DNA of 64,000 nt from Oscillospiraceae bacterium. GTDB taxonomy: Bacteria > Bacillota > Clostridia > Oscillospirales > Ruminococcaceae. The translations under genes and the position numbers were made by a program. Under the pieces are notes generated by a model. The model saw only the letters and a program-made list of their open reading frames with translations. It was not told where the DNA came from and did not search any database. The stretch spans positions 29,135 through 93,134 of the forward strand of contig JAGBCL010000108.1 of the NCBI GenBank assembly GCA_018110825.1, written 5' to 3'. Of this stretch, positions 17,220 through 28,356 are shown in pieces (positions within the stretch are counted from its first letter, which is position 1; each line of letters begins with the position of its first letter).

Positions 17220-18378
17220 ATGACTTTACATTTCTTCTGAGGGTTTCAGCCCATATCAGCATTACCGCTCCGGCTGCGGCAAGAGTTGTACCTATGCGGT
17301 ACATGTCGGGGGAAATTACGTCGCAGGTACACTTTATTATGCTCCTTACAAGTCTGTCGCTTTCATTGTATGGAAGCTGTGCTGAAAAAAGGAATGTCAC
17401 GGCAAGCACTGCTGCCCCGCCTGCAAGAATTGTTCCGCCTCCCCATGTCAGTACGCGAGTGCCTTTTTTATTTATTGCATAAAACACTATAAGCATCGTT
17501 ACGGCAAGCACTGACGTTACGGCGATAGCGGGAATAGAGCCGAATATCCTTAAAAATGTCAGTGTGTTTCCGCCAAGATTGTATTCGATATTTTCCGCAG
17601 AAATTACTTCAAGAAATGGTTCAGCACGCTCAATTTCCGAGCAGGCAAGTTCAATATCGTGATTATTAAGGGAATAACCGAGCGTATTATCAATCAAAGA
17701 AACATTTTCACGAAAAACATTTTTCAGGCTTTCCGATGTAATCTTTTGAGGACTTTCCCCGCTTCGGATATATTCTGCATAGCCTGAAAGCTGTACTGCA
17801 AGAAAATTCTTCATGGTTGAATTTTCATAAATCGAACGGATATCATCTCTTGAAAGTCCCGTCCCCGATGACATGACATAAATCGCATCCTGAACGGTTG
17901 CGTCATCAGGTAAACCGCTGTCTGCGGAAAGAATTGAAGAACTAACAGCAGGAAGTGCCATTACATCAAGTGTATGCGCAAATTCAGAAATGCGTTTTTC
18001 ATCTGTCACAAGTCTGAATAAACCTGCGGCTACAGATAAAAATATAAATGCCAGCATAAGCACGGATGTTATCAGCGAACCTGTAAATTTTACTGCACCT
18101 GACAACATGGTTGTGTTTGCACGGTTATACACGGGAACAATAATTTCGTTGCTCTGACTTTCTCTTTTCCCTGCATATCCCGAGCTGTCAATAATTTCAG
18201 CTGACAATTCATCTTCACCGAGGCTTTCGGGAATAAGGGGTTCTGTTCCGCATTCCTGCTGCGAAATATCCATAGCTGTCTGTTCGCTGTCTTTATCAAA
18301 TGGAACAAGGTCTGCTCCGCAGCTTATACAGCAGGTCATTTTTTCGTTGTATTCCTTTCCGCAGTTTGGGCAAATCAT
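17218..18378 (-). CDS. Zinc-ribbon membrane protein, unknown function
   Basis: About 386 residues. The N-terminus is a zinc ribbon (CPNCG and CISCG, residues 3-23), then an acidic disordered stretch, one membrane helix near residue 105-125, a large extracytoplasmic helical region, and three more helices towards the C-terminus. Two in-frame ATGs (18384, 18378) and a TTG are candidates; 18378 gives the better 9-nt spacing to AAGGA. Similar zinc-ribbon membrane proteins are common in Clostridia without known function. Divergent from the methyltransferase gene. Confidence 0.65.
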   Translation of the reverse strand: MICPNCGKEYNEKMTCCISCGADLVPFDKDSEQTAMDISQQECGTEPLIPESLGEDELSAEIIDSSGYAGKRESQSNEIIVPVYNRANTTMLSGAVKFTGSLITSVLMLAFIFLSVAAGLFRLVTDEKRISEFAHTLDVMALPAVSSSILSADSGLPDDATVQDAIYVMSSGTGLSRDDIRSIYENSTMKNFLAVQLSGYAEYIRSGESPQKITSESLKNVFRENVSLIDNTLGYSLNNHDIELACSEIERAEPFLEVISAENIEYNLGGNTLTFLRIFGSIPAIAVTSVLAVTMLIVFYAINKKGTRVLTWGGGTILAGGAAVLAVTFLFSAQLPYNESDRLVRSIIKCTCDVISPDMYRIGTTLAAAGAVMLIWAETLRRNVKS

Positions 18379-18425
18379 TTTCATCAATCCTTCTCTTTTT
18401 GGAATATTATGGGTATTACAGTAAT

Positions 18426-18454
18426 ATAATATACCATTTTATTCCAAAAGTCAA
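18426..18454 (-). promoter_or_regulatory. Promoter for the zinc-ribbon membrane protein gene
   Basis: Minus-strand TTGACT (18449-18454), 17 nt, TATTAT (18426-18431). Confidence 0.75.
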
Positions 18455-18518
18455 CGAGAAATATTCGACAAAATCCGACATATACAAGGCTTGGCGCACG
18501 AATAATAATCCGCTTGTC

Positions 18519-18547
18519 TTGACGATTTATTCCTGCCATGATATAAT
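18519..18547 (+). promoter_or_regulatory. Promoter for the methyltransferase/YfhO operon
   Basis: TTGACG (18519-18524), 17 nt, TATAAT (18542-18547), 30 nt before the start codon at 18577. Confidence 0.8.
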
Positions 18548-18576
18548 TTTCTAAAAAACAAACGGAGATTGAACCT

Positions 18577-19737
18577 ATGAATGATATAAAGTCCTGCCTT
18601 GATATAATTTTCAGCGACACTCCCTCAAAAATCATAATCAGCAAGCCACCTAAGACATCTGATTTCCGCAGAATTTCCGTTCTGAAAAAGTCAGTTAATT
18701 ATCAGATTGAAAAATATACCGAAAAGCAAGTTTTTCACGAAAATGTTTCCTGCACAGATGCACTTTCCCGCTGCGTGGAATTCTTTAACGACGGATTTGG
18801 TCAGCTCAACGCATGGGGTGTAAATTACGAATATGCTCTTTCCGTATCAAAAAAAGGAAAGGTGCTTTTCAACAAGAAAAAAATTGCTGCTGAGCATGTT
18901 GCAGCTGACACTCACAACAGAAAAAAGAATTACATCATTTCTGAGGATAAGCCCTTCCCTGCCCTTGTGGATATGGGCGTTTTCACAAAGGAAGGAAAGG
19001 TTGCAAAACCGATGTATGACAAGTTCCGTCAGATAAACCGTTTTACGGAAATTATTGATGATGCTGTCCGTGAAAAGGGTTTGTCGGGAAAGAAGCTGAA
19101 AATTGTTGATTTCGGCTGTGGAAAATCCTACCTCACTTTCGTACTGTATCACTATTTTACAGAAATTCTCGGCACGGAAGTTGATATGCTGGGGCTTGAC
19201 CTTAAAGCGGACGTTATTGAAAAGTGTAATGCTGCCGCTGAGAGATACGGTTACAAAAATCTGCATTTCGAAATGGGCGACATAAGCGGCGCCTCCGTTC
19301 AGGGCAAGGTCGATATGGTTGTAACGCTTCACGCCTGCGACACGGCTACTGATTTTGCACTGCACAATGCGATTATGCGTAATGCGGATATGATTTTTTC
19401 CGTTCCCTGCTGTCAGCACGAACTCAACTCGCAGATGAAATCGGACAAGCTTTCACTTCTGACCCGCTACGGAATTATAAAGGAACGTACAGCGGCTTTA
19501 TGCACTGATGCAATCCGTGCAAACCTGCTCGAATACTGCGGCTACAAAACTCAGCTGCTGGAATTTGTAGGATTTGAACACACGCCTAAAAATATACTTA
19601 TCCGTGCGGTAAAGCGAAGCGGCACGCCACGCGGACGTGAACAGTATCTTACTGAAGCTGTTAACCTTATGAATGAATTTTCATTCGAACCGACACTATA
19701 CAAGCTTCTGAAGGAAAGCGGAAAAATTGAGAAATGA
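18577..19737 (+). CDS. SAM-dependent methyltransferase, METTL25/Methyltransf_32 type
   Basis: 386 residues. An N-terminal domain of about 150 residues leads to a Rossmann methyltransferase core with the SAM-binding loop VDFGCGKSYLTF (about residue 179), an acidic LGLDLK strand end, LHACDTATD (about 253) and VPCCQHELN (about 280). The HACDTA and PCCQH motifs mark the family that includes eukaryotic METTL25; the substrate in bacteria is not established, though RNA is often suggested. Ends 8 nt before the next gene's preferred start, so an operon with the YfhO-like gene. Confidence 0.82.
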   Translation: MNDIKSCLDIIFSDTPSKIIISKPPKTSDFRRISVLKKSVNYQIEKYTEKQVFHENVSCTDALSRCVEFFNDGFGQLNAWGVNYEYALSVSKKGKVLFNKKKIAAEHVAADTHNRKKNYIISEDKPFPALVDMGVFTKEGKVAKPMYDKFRQINRFTEIIDDAVREKGLSGKKLKIVDFGCGKSYLTFVLYHYFTEILGTEVDMLGLDLKADVIEKCNAAAERYGYKNLHFEMGDISGASVQGKVDMVVTLHACDTATDFALHNAIMRNADMIFSVPCCQHELNSQMKSDKLSLLTRYGIIKERTAALCTDAIRANLLEYCGYKTQLLEFVGFEHTPKNILIRAVKRSGTPRGREQYLTEAVNLMNEFSFEPTLYKLLKESGKIEK

Positions 19738-19745
19738 GGATTGAA

Positions 19746-22073
19746 ATGAGCCTTAATGAAAAAATACCCGCAGGCAAAAAATATTACTGGGCAGCTTTTG
19801 CGGCAGGATTATTCATATTCCTGATTGCGGCAATTCCCTTTGCAATTGAAAATAACGGTATATTCTTTTTTTACGGTGATTTCAATGCTCAGCAAATTCC
19901 GTTCACGCTTTACATGACAGAAAATATTTCGGAATTCAAATTCCCGCAATACGATTTTTCGGCAGGTACGGGGCTTGACTATTTTAATGCATACAGCTTC
20001 TACAATATGTTCAGCCCGTTCACTTTGCTTACAGCATTGATTCCTGAGGCTGTGAGACTGTATGCATACACCTTTGTAATTGCACTGAAATTCGGTGTGT
20101 GTGCAGTTTCCTCATATCACTACGCAAAACGTTTCTGCACCAAAAACGAAACCGCCCTGATTGCGGCTTTGCTTTACACGTTTTCGGGAAGTCAGATGGT
20201 CAATTTTATTTATCACTATCTTGACGGATTTGCACTTTTCCCGTTCCTTCTCAGCAGCCTTGAAGAAGCTGTAACCGAAAAGAAAAGAGGAATTTTCGGA
20301 ATTACTGTTGCGGTATGTGCGCTGACAAACTACTACATATTCGGTACAGCAGTTGTTTTTATTGTGTTGTATTTTCTCGTACGTCTTACCGACAGCCGTT
20401 TCAGAATCAACTTCAAAGATTTTCTTTGTCTCGGAACGGAATCTGTTCTTGGCGTGCTTGCGGCGGGAATTGTAATTATCCCTGCGGCGGCAATGCTGCT
20501 GAACAGTCCTAAATATGATGCGGGTTTCGGAAGTATTGCTGAAATGCTTGCTTATGAAACGCCATGGAGATATCCCAGAATTGTTCAAAGTTACTTTATG
20601 GCACCAGACCTTATGGGATATACAAACTTTTTCCCCGATTACAAGGGGGAATACCCATTGGGTTCTCGTTTCTCATCGCTGTCAATTTTTATTCCGTTTT
20701 TCGGAATGTCAGGCGTTTTTGCTTTTGTATCTGCAAACAGAAAAAGCTGGCAGACAAAGCTTATTGCAATATGCATAACCGCTTCATTCATACCTGTATT
20801 GAACAGCCTTTTCTCAATGGGCAGTCCTCTTTATTACGCAAGATGGATGTTTGCACCGACTCTTATTATGGCTGTTATGACGGCTTGTGCACTTGAAAAT
20901 GAACCCAAGCACTTCCGTATCGGATTGATTGTAAATGCGGCAGTTGTTATACTTATAATGCTGTTTGACATTATCTTCCCTATGGAAGAATTGACACGCT
21001 GGCAAAGCGGTGCATATTACAGCCTTATTCAGAACTGGGTGCAGGTTGGTTTCACGCTTGCTGGACTTGGCATTACTGCACTGATTCTGTTCAAAATGAA
21101 GCGTGACGAAAGTTTCTATCAGAAAATAATGGTGCTGACGATAATGTTTGTTTTTTCGTTTACAGAAATTACGCTTCTTTTCGGTATAGGTGAAACAGCT
21201 ATTCCTTCATCAACAATAGCTTCATTTACTCAGCAGCCTGAATTTGAAGAAAAGGAATATGGAAGCAGGATAGCACTTTCTGAATCATATTTCAACAGAA
21301 ATCTGTTGTGGAATCAAAACAGCATTTACACATTTAACAGTGCGGTAAATCCTTATGTTGAAGAATACCTGAACTATCTGGATGTAACAAATGCAAAAAT
21401 GGTATCGTGTTATCCGCTTTGCTGTCTGCTGTCGGTTGATGAGTTTGTTACTATTTCACCTAAAAATACGATAATAAAAGGTTTTCCTGATGAAGCCGCT
21501 TATTCAAGAGACAGCGGGAAATATATAATTTTTGCTCCGAATGATTTCATTCCTATGGGATTTTGCTATGATTACTGCGTATCAGAATCTGACTGGCTGA
21601 CGCTTCCTATTGAGGAACGAGGAAAATTTGCACTCAAGGCAATGATTGTCAACGACACGTCAAGCGTTTCAGATTACCTTGAGGTTATTGGCAAGGAAGA
21701 AATCACTTCTCTCAGCACGGAAGAATTTTCGGAGGAATGCCGAAAGCGTGCTGAATATTCCGCACACAACTACATCACTTCAGACGATACTGCTTCCGCA
21801 GAGATTACGCTTGATAAACCTGAGCTTGTGTTTTTCAGTATTGCCTACGATGAGAATTTCACTGCCTATGTTGACGGAAAGAAAACTGAAATTATAAATG
21901 CAAATGTAGGTTTTATGGCTGTTCCCGTTCCTGAGGGCACTCACACGATTGAGCTTGTTTATCACTCAGATATAAGAACCGCAGGCATTTTTGCAAGCAT
22001 AACCGGTATTGCAGGACTTGTTATTTATGCGGTGATTATTAAAATAACCATACAAAAAAACAAAGCAAATTAA
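19746..22073 (+). CDS. YfhO-family polytopic membrane protein
   Basis: About 775 residues with roughly 13 membrane helices: a long multi-span N-terminal two thirds, an extracytoplasmic C-terminal beta-rich domain with the family's AYDENFTAYVDGKK motif, and a last anchor helix before a basic tail. YfhO proteins belong to the GT-C-like class; in Bacillus YfhO is linked to lipoteichoic acid glycosylation. Residues FYGDFNAQQIPF near the N-terminus resemble the acidic first loop of GT-C enzymes. An ATG at 19734 overlaps the upstream stop, but AGGA sits correctly before 19746. Donor and acceptor are not known. Confidence 0.82.
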   Translation: MSLNEKIPAGKKYYWAAFAAGLFIFLIAAIPFAIENNGIFFFYGDFNAQQIPFTLYMTENISEFKFPQYDFSAGTGLDYFNAYSFYNMFSPFTLLTALIPEAVRLYAYTFVIALKFGVCAVSSYHYAKRFCTKNETALIAALLYTFSGSQMVNFIYHYLDGFALFPFLLSSLEEAVTEKKRGIFGITVAVCALTNYYIFGTAVVFIVLYFLVRLTDSRFRINFKDFLCLGTESVLGVLAAGIVIIPAAAMLLNSPKYDAGFGSIAEMLAYETPWRYPRIVQSYFMAPDLMGYTNFFPDYKGEYPLGSRFSSLSIFIPFFGMSGVFAFVSANRKSWQTKLIAICITASFIPVLNSLFSMGSPLYYARWMFAPTLIMAVMTACALENEPKHFRIGLIVNAAVVILIMLFDIIFPMEELTRWQSGAYYSLIQNWVQVGFTLAGLGITALILFKMKRDESFYQKIMVLTIMFVFSFTEITLLFGIGETAIPSSTIASFTQQPEFEEKEYGSRIALSESYFNRNLLWNQNSIYTFNSAVNPYVEEYLNYLDVTNAKMVSCYPLCCLLSVDEFVTISPKNTIIKGFPDEAAYSRDSGKYIIFAPNDFIPMGFCYDYCVSESDWLTLPIEERGKFALKAMIVNDTSSVSDYLEVIGKEEITSLSTEEFSEECRKRAEYSAHNYITSDDTASAEITLDKPELVFFSIAYDENFTAYVDGKKTEIINANVGFMAVPVPEGTHTIELVYHSDIRTAGIFASITGIAGLVIYAVIIKITIQKNKAN

Positions 22074-22145
22074 GCAATGAAGAATTGCACAAAATTGCAC
22101 CGTAAAATCCGACATTTTTCTAACCTCATGTTCACGAAATAATAC

Positions 22146-22174
22146 TTGACTAACGGGCGGTAAAGTGATATCCT
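22146..22174 (+). promoter_or_regulatory. guaB promoter
   Basis: TTGACT (22146-22151), 17 nt, TATCCT (22169-22174). The leader of about 45 nt ends in GGGGAGG before the ATG. No purine riboswitch is visible. Confidence 0.75.
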
Positions 22175-22202
22175 TATAGAAATATATTTTTATAAGTGTT
22201 AA

Positions 22203-23705
<1,503 letters not shown>

Positions 23706-23719
23706 CCCAATGCTTTTAA

Positions 23720-23748
23720 CCGCTCCGAATAATCGGGGCGGTTTTTTT
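23720..23748 (+). terminator. guaB terminator
   Basis: Stem CCGCTCCGA (23720-23728) with TCGGGGCGG (23733-23741), tetraloop ATAA, then T7. Confidence 0.93.
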
Positions 23749-23795
23749 GCTTGTCAGGGGAAATGTGAAAATCAGGAGAAATTTCTTAAAAGGTA

Positions 23796-23823
23796 TTGAC
23801 AAATGGGAAAAGCGGTGTATAAT
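23796..23823 (+). promoter_or_regulatory. groESL promoter
   Basis: TTGACA (23796-23801), 16 nt, TATAAT (23818-23823), immediately followed by the CIRCE operator. Confidence 0.9.
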
Positions 23824-23828
23824 ATTAA

Positions 23829-23855
23829 TTAGCACTCAGAAAGAAAGAGTGCTAA
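23829..23855 (+). promoter_or_regulatory. CIRCE operator (HrcA binding site)
   Basis: A perfect TTAGCACTC-N9-GAGTGCTAA inverted repeat (arms 23829-23837 and 23847-23855) overlapping the expected start of transcription. In Firmicutes this is the operator of the heat-shock repressor HrcA; hrcA itself is not in the window. Confidence 0.98.
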
Positions 23856-23917
23856 CACATTCGGACATAAAGTGCTAAAATCTGCTGAAAAGTCCGAAAT
23901 TACTTATGTTAATATAG

Positions 23918-24229
<312 letters not shown>

Positions 24230-24253
24230 TCAGAATTGATATACTATATTTAA

Positions 24254-25891
<1,638 letters not shown>

Positions 25892-25892
25892 T

Positions 25893-25925
25893 AATTCGGA
25901 TTTCGGAATGCGGAATTCGGAATGA
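25893..25925. repeat. GGAATGCGGAATTCGGAAT-type intergenic repeat
   Basis: Just after groEL, TTCGGA/GGAATGCGGAATTCGG units are tandemly arranged. The GAATTCGGAATGCGGAATT core recurs at 39010-39031 upstream of the PBP2 gene, and related GTGGAAT/GAATGAGGAA sequences lie at 14140-14222 and 41970-42060. Probably copies of a dispersed non-coding repeat. Confidence 0.5.
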
Positions 25926-25932
25926 AAATGAT

Positions 25933-25961
25933 AAAAGGCACCGAGATTTTCGGTGCCTTTT
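25933..25961. terminator. Bidirectional terminator after groEL
   Basis: Stem AAAAGGCACCG (25933-25943) with CGGTGCCTTTT (25951-25961). The convergent XRE gene ends at 25963. Confidence 0.9.
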
Positions 25962-25962
25962 G

Positions 25963-26208
25963 TTATTTCTTATTATATTTTATAATCTCGTCAGGTGAGC
26001 AATCCAGAACATAGCAAATTCGTGCAAGAACATCAAGGTCAAGCTTTTCAACTTCGTTGCTGTACCATTTGTTTATAACCTCAAATCGTGTATTTGCGGC
26101 TTTGGCAAGGTAATTTCGTGTAATATTTCTCGCTGACATAATCTCTTTAAGGCAGATGTCAATTTTACCGTATTCGTTTATTGAAACAACAGACTTTGAA
26201 TTACTCAC
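25963..26208 (-). CDS. Small XRE-family DNA-binding protein
   Basis: 81 residues from a GTG at 26208 with GAGGTGA 4 nt before it. It has a single Cro/CI-type helix-turn-helix (ITRNYLAKAANTRFEVINKWYS), followed by a LDVLARICYVLDCSPDEII segment typical of this family. It is divergent from the SLOG-domain gene and shares a promoter region with it; an inverted repeat overlaps the opposite -10 box, so it probably regulates itself and its neighbour. The target is inferred only from position. Confidence 0.82.
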   Translation of the reverse strand: MSNSKSVVSINEYGKIDICLKEIMSARNITRNYLAKAANTRFEVINKWYSNEVEKLDLDVLARICYVLDCSPDEIIKYNKK

Positions 26209-26227
26209 ATAATCACCTCATACTTTA

Positions 26228-26256
26228 ATTCTATTATTAAAGTTACAGGTTGACAA
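26228..26256 (-). promoter_or_regulatory. Promoter for the small XRE gene
   Basis: Minus-strand TTGTCA (26251-26256), 17 nt, TAGAAT (26228-26233). Its -35 box overlaps the -35 box of the divergent promoter base for base, so the two promoters compete. Confidence 0.65.
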
Positions 26257-26278
26257 TATACATATATGATGTTACTAT
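26250..26278 (+). promoter_or_regulatory. Promoter for the SLOG-domain gene
   Basis: TTGACA (26250-26255), 17 nt, TACTAT (26273-26278). Confidence 0.7.
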
Positions 26279-26289
26279 GTTAATAGTAA
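26272..26289. promoter_or_regulatory. Candidate operator, inverted repeat over a -10 box
   Basis: A perfect inverted repeat TTACTAT-GTTA-ATAGTAA spans the -10 box of the SLOG-gene promoter. A repressor bound here would block that promoter; the adjacent XRE protein is the obvious candidate. Confidence 0.55.
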
Positions 26290-26302
26290 TGAGGTGATTA
26301 AT

Positions 26303-26773
26303 ATGAAGCACATTTGCTTTACGGGACACAGAAACATAAAAATCAATCAAGACCTTGCACCACACCTTGAAGAAATTTTGCGTAAGCTTATTCAAGAAGA
26401 AAATGCTGTAGAATTTTATTCGGGCGGTGCAATAGGCTGGGATATGCTGTGTGCTCAAACTGTCTTAAATTTGCGAAATGAATTTCCGCATATCAGATTG
26501 AATTTAATTCTTCCTTGCGGAAACGAAGAACAGACAGCTTTATGGAATGCCACTGATAAAAAGCTGTTTATGGAAATTCTGTCTGATGCGGACTCGATTG
26601 AATTTACATCTGACAAATATTATAACGGCTGCATGAAAAAGCGTAATCAACGTCTTGTAGAATTATCAGATTGCTGTGTTTGCTACTACAATATACGAAA
26701 CAAATTCAGCGGAACAGGGCAAACGGTCAGGATGGCTGAAAGCAAAGGAGTTCCTATAATTAATTTATATTAA
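26303..26773 (+). CDS. SLOG-domain protein (DUF1273/YpsA type)
   Basis: 156 residues. It begins with ICFTGHRN and has a SGGAIGWDMLCAQTVL loop (about residue 40), the signature of the YpsA/DUF1273 branch of the SLOG superfamily, Rossmann-like proteins related to DprA and LOG that are thought to bind nucleotides or NAD-like ligands. Later GTGQTVRMAESKGVPII fits the family's C-terminal strand-loop. The ATG at 26303 is chosen (GAGGTGA 5 nt upstream) over an upstream in-frame GTG. Divergent from the XRE gene. Function is unknown; Bacillus YpsA affects cell division. Confidence 0.8.
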   Translation: MKHICFTGHRNIKINQDLAPHLEEILRKLIQEENAVEFYSGGAIGWDMLCAQTVLNLRNEFPHIRLNLILPCGNEEQTALWNATDKKLFMEILSDADSIEFTSDKYYNGCMKKRNQRLVELSDCCVCYYNIRNKFSGTGQTVRMAESKGVPIINLY

Positions 26774-26796
26774 CAAGTACAATTATAAATATTAAG

Positions 26797-26824
26797 GCAC
26801 TCTCAGTTGAGGGTGCTTTATTTT
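26797..26824 (+). terminator. Terminator after the SLOG gene
   Basis: Stem GCACTCTC (26797-26804) with GAGGGTGC (26809-26816), then TTTATTTT. Confidence 0.8.
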
Positions 26825-26876
26825 GTTACATCATTGTAAATATTATACATAATTGTATTAAATTCGTGGAAATATA

Positions 26877-26905
26877 TTGACTTTTGCTACAAAAAGTGCT
26901 ACAAT
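26877..26905 (+). promoter_or_regulatory. Promoter for the STAS-like gene
   Basis: TTGACT (26877-26882), 17 nt, TACAAT (26900-26905), 37 nt before the start at 26942. Confidence 0.75.
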
Positions 26906-26941
26906 TTCACCATACAATAATTTTGAATGGGAGATGTTCTT

Positions 26942-27337
26942 ATGACATTTAATCACGGTGCACAGACTATTACTACTTACACAGGCAAGAGGGTTATCAA
27001 ATCCGCTGCTGTTGGTGCTACAACCGTTGAGGAAGTAAACTGGCTCATTGACAAGCTTATTTCCCTTTCCGCACCCTGGAAGAATTCAGGCTGGGCTTAC
27101 ATTGTTGAAATCAGCAAGATGTCACCTGCTTCTCCTGAGGTAAGCGAGGTGCTCGTTACTCTTCACAAACGACTTGCAGATGCAGGCTGCAAGGTTATGG
27201 CTTTCGTAAACTTTGCTTCCTTTATCACCGGTGCTCAGGCTAAGGAGCATCAGAAGAAATCACACACAGGTATTATTGAAAACACTTTCCGTACTGAAGA
27301 TGAGGCAATGAAGTGGATTGAAACTGTACTTAAATAA
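26942..27337 (+). CDS. Small cytoplasmic protein, STAS/SpoIIAA-like fold suspected
   Basis: 131 residues from the ATG at 26942 (GGGAGATG before it; an upstream in-frame ATG at 26927 overlaps the ribosome site). Alternating strands and helices (WAYIVEISKMSPASPEV, LVTLHKRLADAGCKVMAFV) resemble STAS/SpoIIAA-like proteins, but the Ser phosphorylation site of anti-anti-sigma factors is not evident. There is no membrane segment. Biased codons suggest good expression. Single-gene unit; function unknown. Confidence 0.6.
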   Translation: MTFNHGAQTITTYTGKRVIKSAAVGATTVEEVNWLIDKLISLSAPWKNSGWAYIVEISKMSPASPEVSEVLVTLHKRLADAGCKVMAFVNFASFITGAQAKEHQKKSHTGIIENTFRTEDEAMKWIETVLK

Positions 27338-27341
27338 TATC

Positions 27342-27368
27342 AAGGGACACCGTCACGGTGTCCCTTTT
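27342..27368 (+). terminator. Terminator
   Basis: An 11-bp stem AAGGGACACCG (27342-27352) with CGGTGTCCCTT (27356-27366), 3-nt loop, T4 tail. Confidence 0.9.
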
Positions 27369-27507
27369 CTGTTTTCCTAAACCTGTTCCCCCCCAAAAAT
27401 GAATTTTTTATTTGAGAATTATAAGCATTATGGCAACAATTTGTTAAATTTACAAACAAGAATTAATATGTACACAATTTGTTCATTTATCATATGGCGG
27501 TTTTTGA

Positions 27508-27513
27508 TATAAT
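27508..27513 (+). promoter_or_regulatory. Extended -10 promoter for the two-component/HtrA operon
   Basis: TG-A-TATAAT at 27505-27513; -35 poor. It leaves a leader of about 130 nt before 27652. The stretch 27369-27651 holds no gene; it is AT-rich, with two CAATTTGTT copies and two AATTCTCTGT copies. Confidence 0.5.
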
Positions 27514-27651
27514 TAATGTATATAAATATAATTAAATAGAATTCTCTGTTGTCTAATGCTAACGTATTGTCGGCGCTGCAAATTCTCTGTATTACGCTGT
27601 ACCAATGTTTACACACCGGCATCGAAACGGAATTCTGAAAGGATGGTTAAT

Positions 27652-28356
27652 ATGTCACTCGGAAAAGTATTAGTAGTTGACGACGATAATAATATCTGCG
27701 AGCTTCTGAAGCTTTATCTTGAAAAGGAAGGCTGGAGCGTTATCATCTCACACGATGGTGATGAGGCTGTTGTTAAGTTCAACGCCCTTAAGCCTGATGT
27801 TGTTCTTCTCGACATCATGCTTCCTGAACTTGACGGCTGGCAGGTTTGCCGTGAAATCAGAAAGAAGTCCAATGTTCCGATTATTATGATTACTGCAAAG
27901 AGCGAAACTTTCGACAAGGTTCTCGGTCTTGAACTGGGTGCTGATGACTATATCGTAAAGCCTTTCGATACCAAGGAAGTTATTGCAAGAATCAAGGCTG
28001 TTTCCCGTCGTATCGGTCAGTCCAGTTCCGAATCCGAAATTAAGGAAGTACGCTACGACAAGCTCATTGTCAATATGACAAGATATGAGCTCCGTGTTGA
28101 CGGCAAGGTTATGGATACTCCTCCTAAGGAACTCGAGCTTCTGTTCTATCTTGCTTCCAATCCTAACAGAGTTTATACACGTGACCAGCTTCTTGATGAA
28201 GTATGGGGCTTTGAATACTATGGTGACTCCAGAACTATTGACGTGCACATCAAGCGTCTCCGTGAAAAGCTTGAAGGTGTTTCCGAAAAGTGGGCGCTCA
28301 AAACCGTATGGGGCGTAGGTTACAAGTTCGAAGCTGAAGAAGATATCAATGCGTAA
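27652..28356 (+). CDS. OmpR/PhoB-family response regulator
   Basis: 234 residues from the ATG at 27652 (GAAAGGATGG 8 nt upstream; the frame's extension to 27556 is leader). The receiver domain has the acidic pair DDDNN near residue 10, phospho-acceptor Asp54 (VVLLDIML), Thr in MITAK and Lys in IVKPF. The C-terminal winged helix has the DNA-recognition segment SRTIDVHIKRLREKL and the final WGVGYKF strand. It overlaps the kinase gene by 8 nt, the usual arrangement for a partner pair, and heads an operon with HtrA. Confidence 0.95.
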   Translation: MSLGKVLVVDDDNNICELLKLYLEKEGWSVIISHDGDEAVVKFNALKPDVVLLDIMLPELDGWQVCREIRKKSNVPIIMITAKSETFDKVLGLELGADDYIVKPFDTKEVIARIKAVSRRIGQSSSESEIKEVRYDKLIVNMTRYELRVDGKVMDTPPKELELLFYLASNPNRVYTRDQLLDEVWGFEYYGDSRTIDVHIKRLREKLEGVSEKWALKTVWGVGYKFEAEEDINA

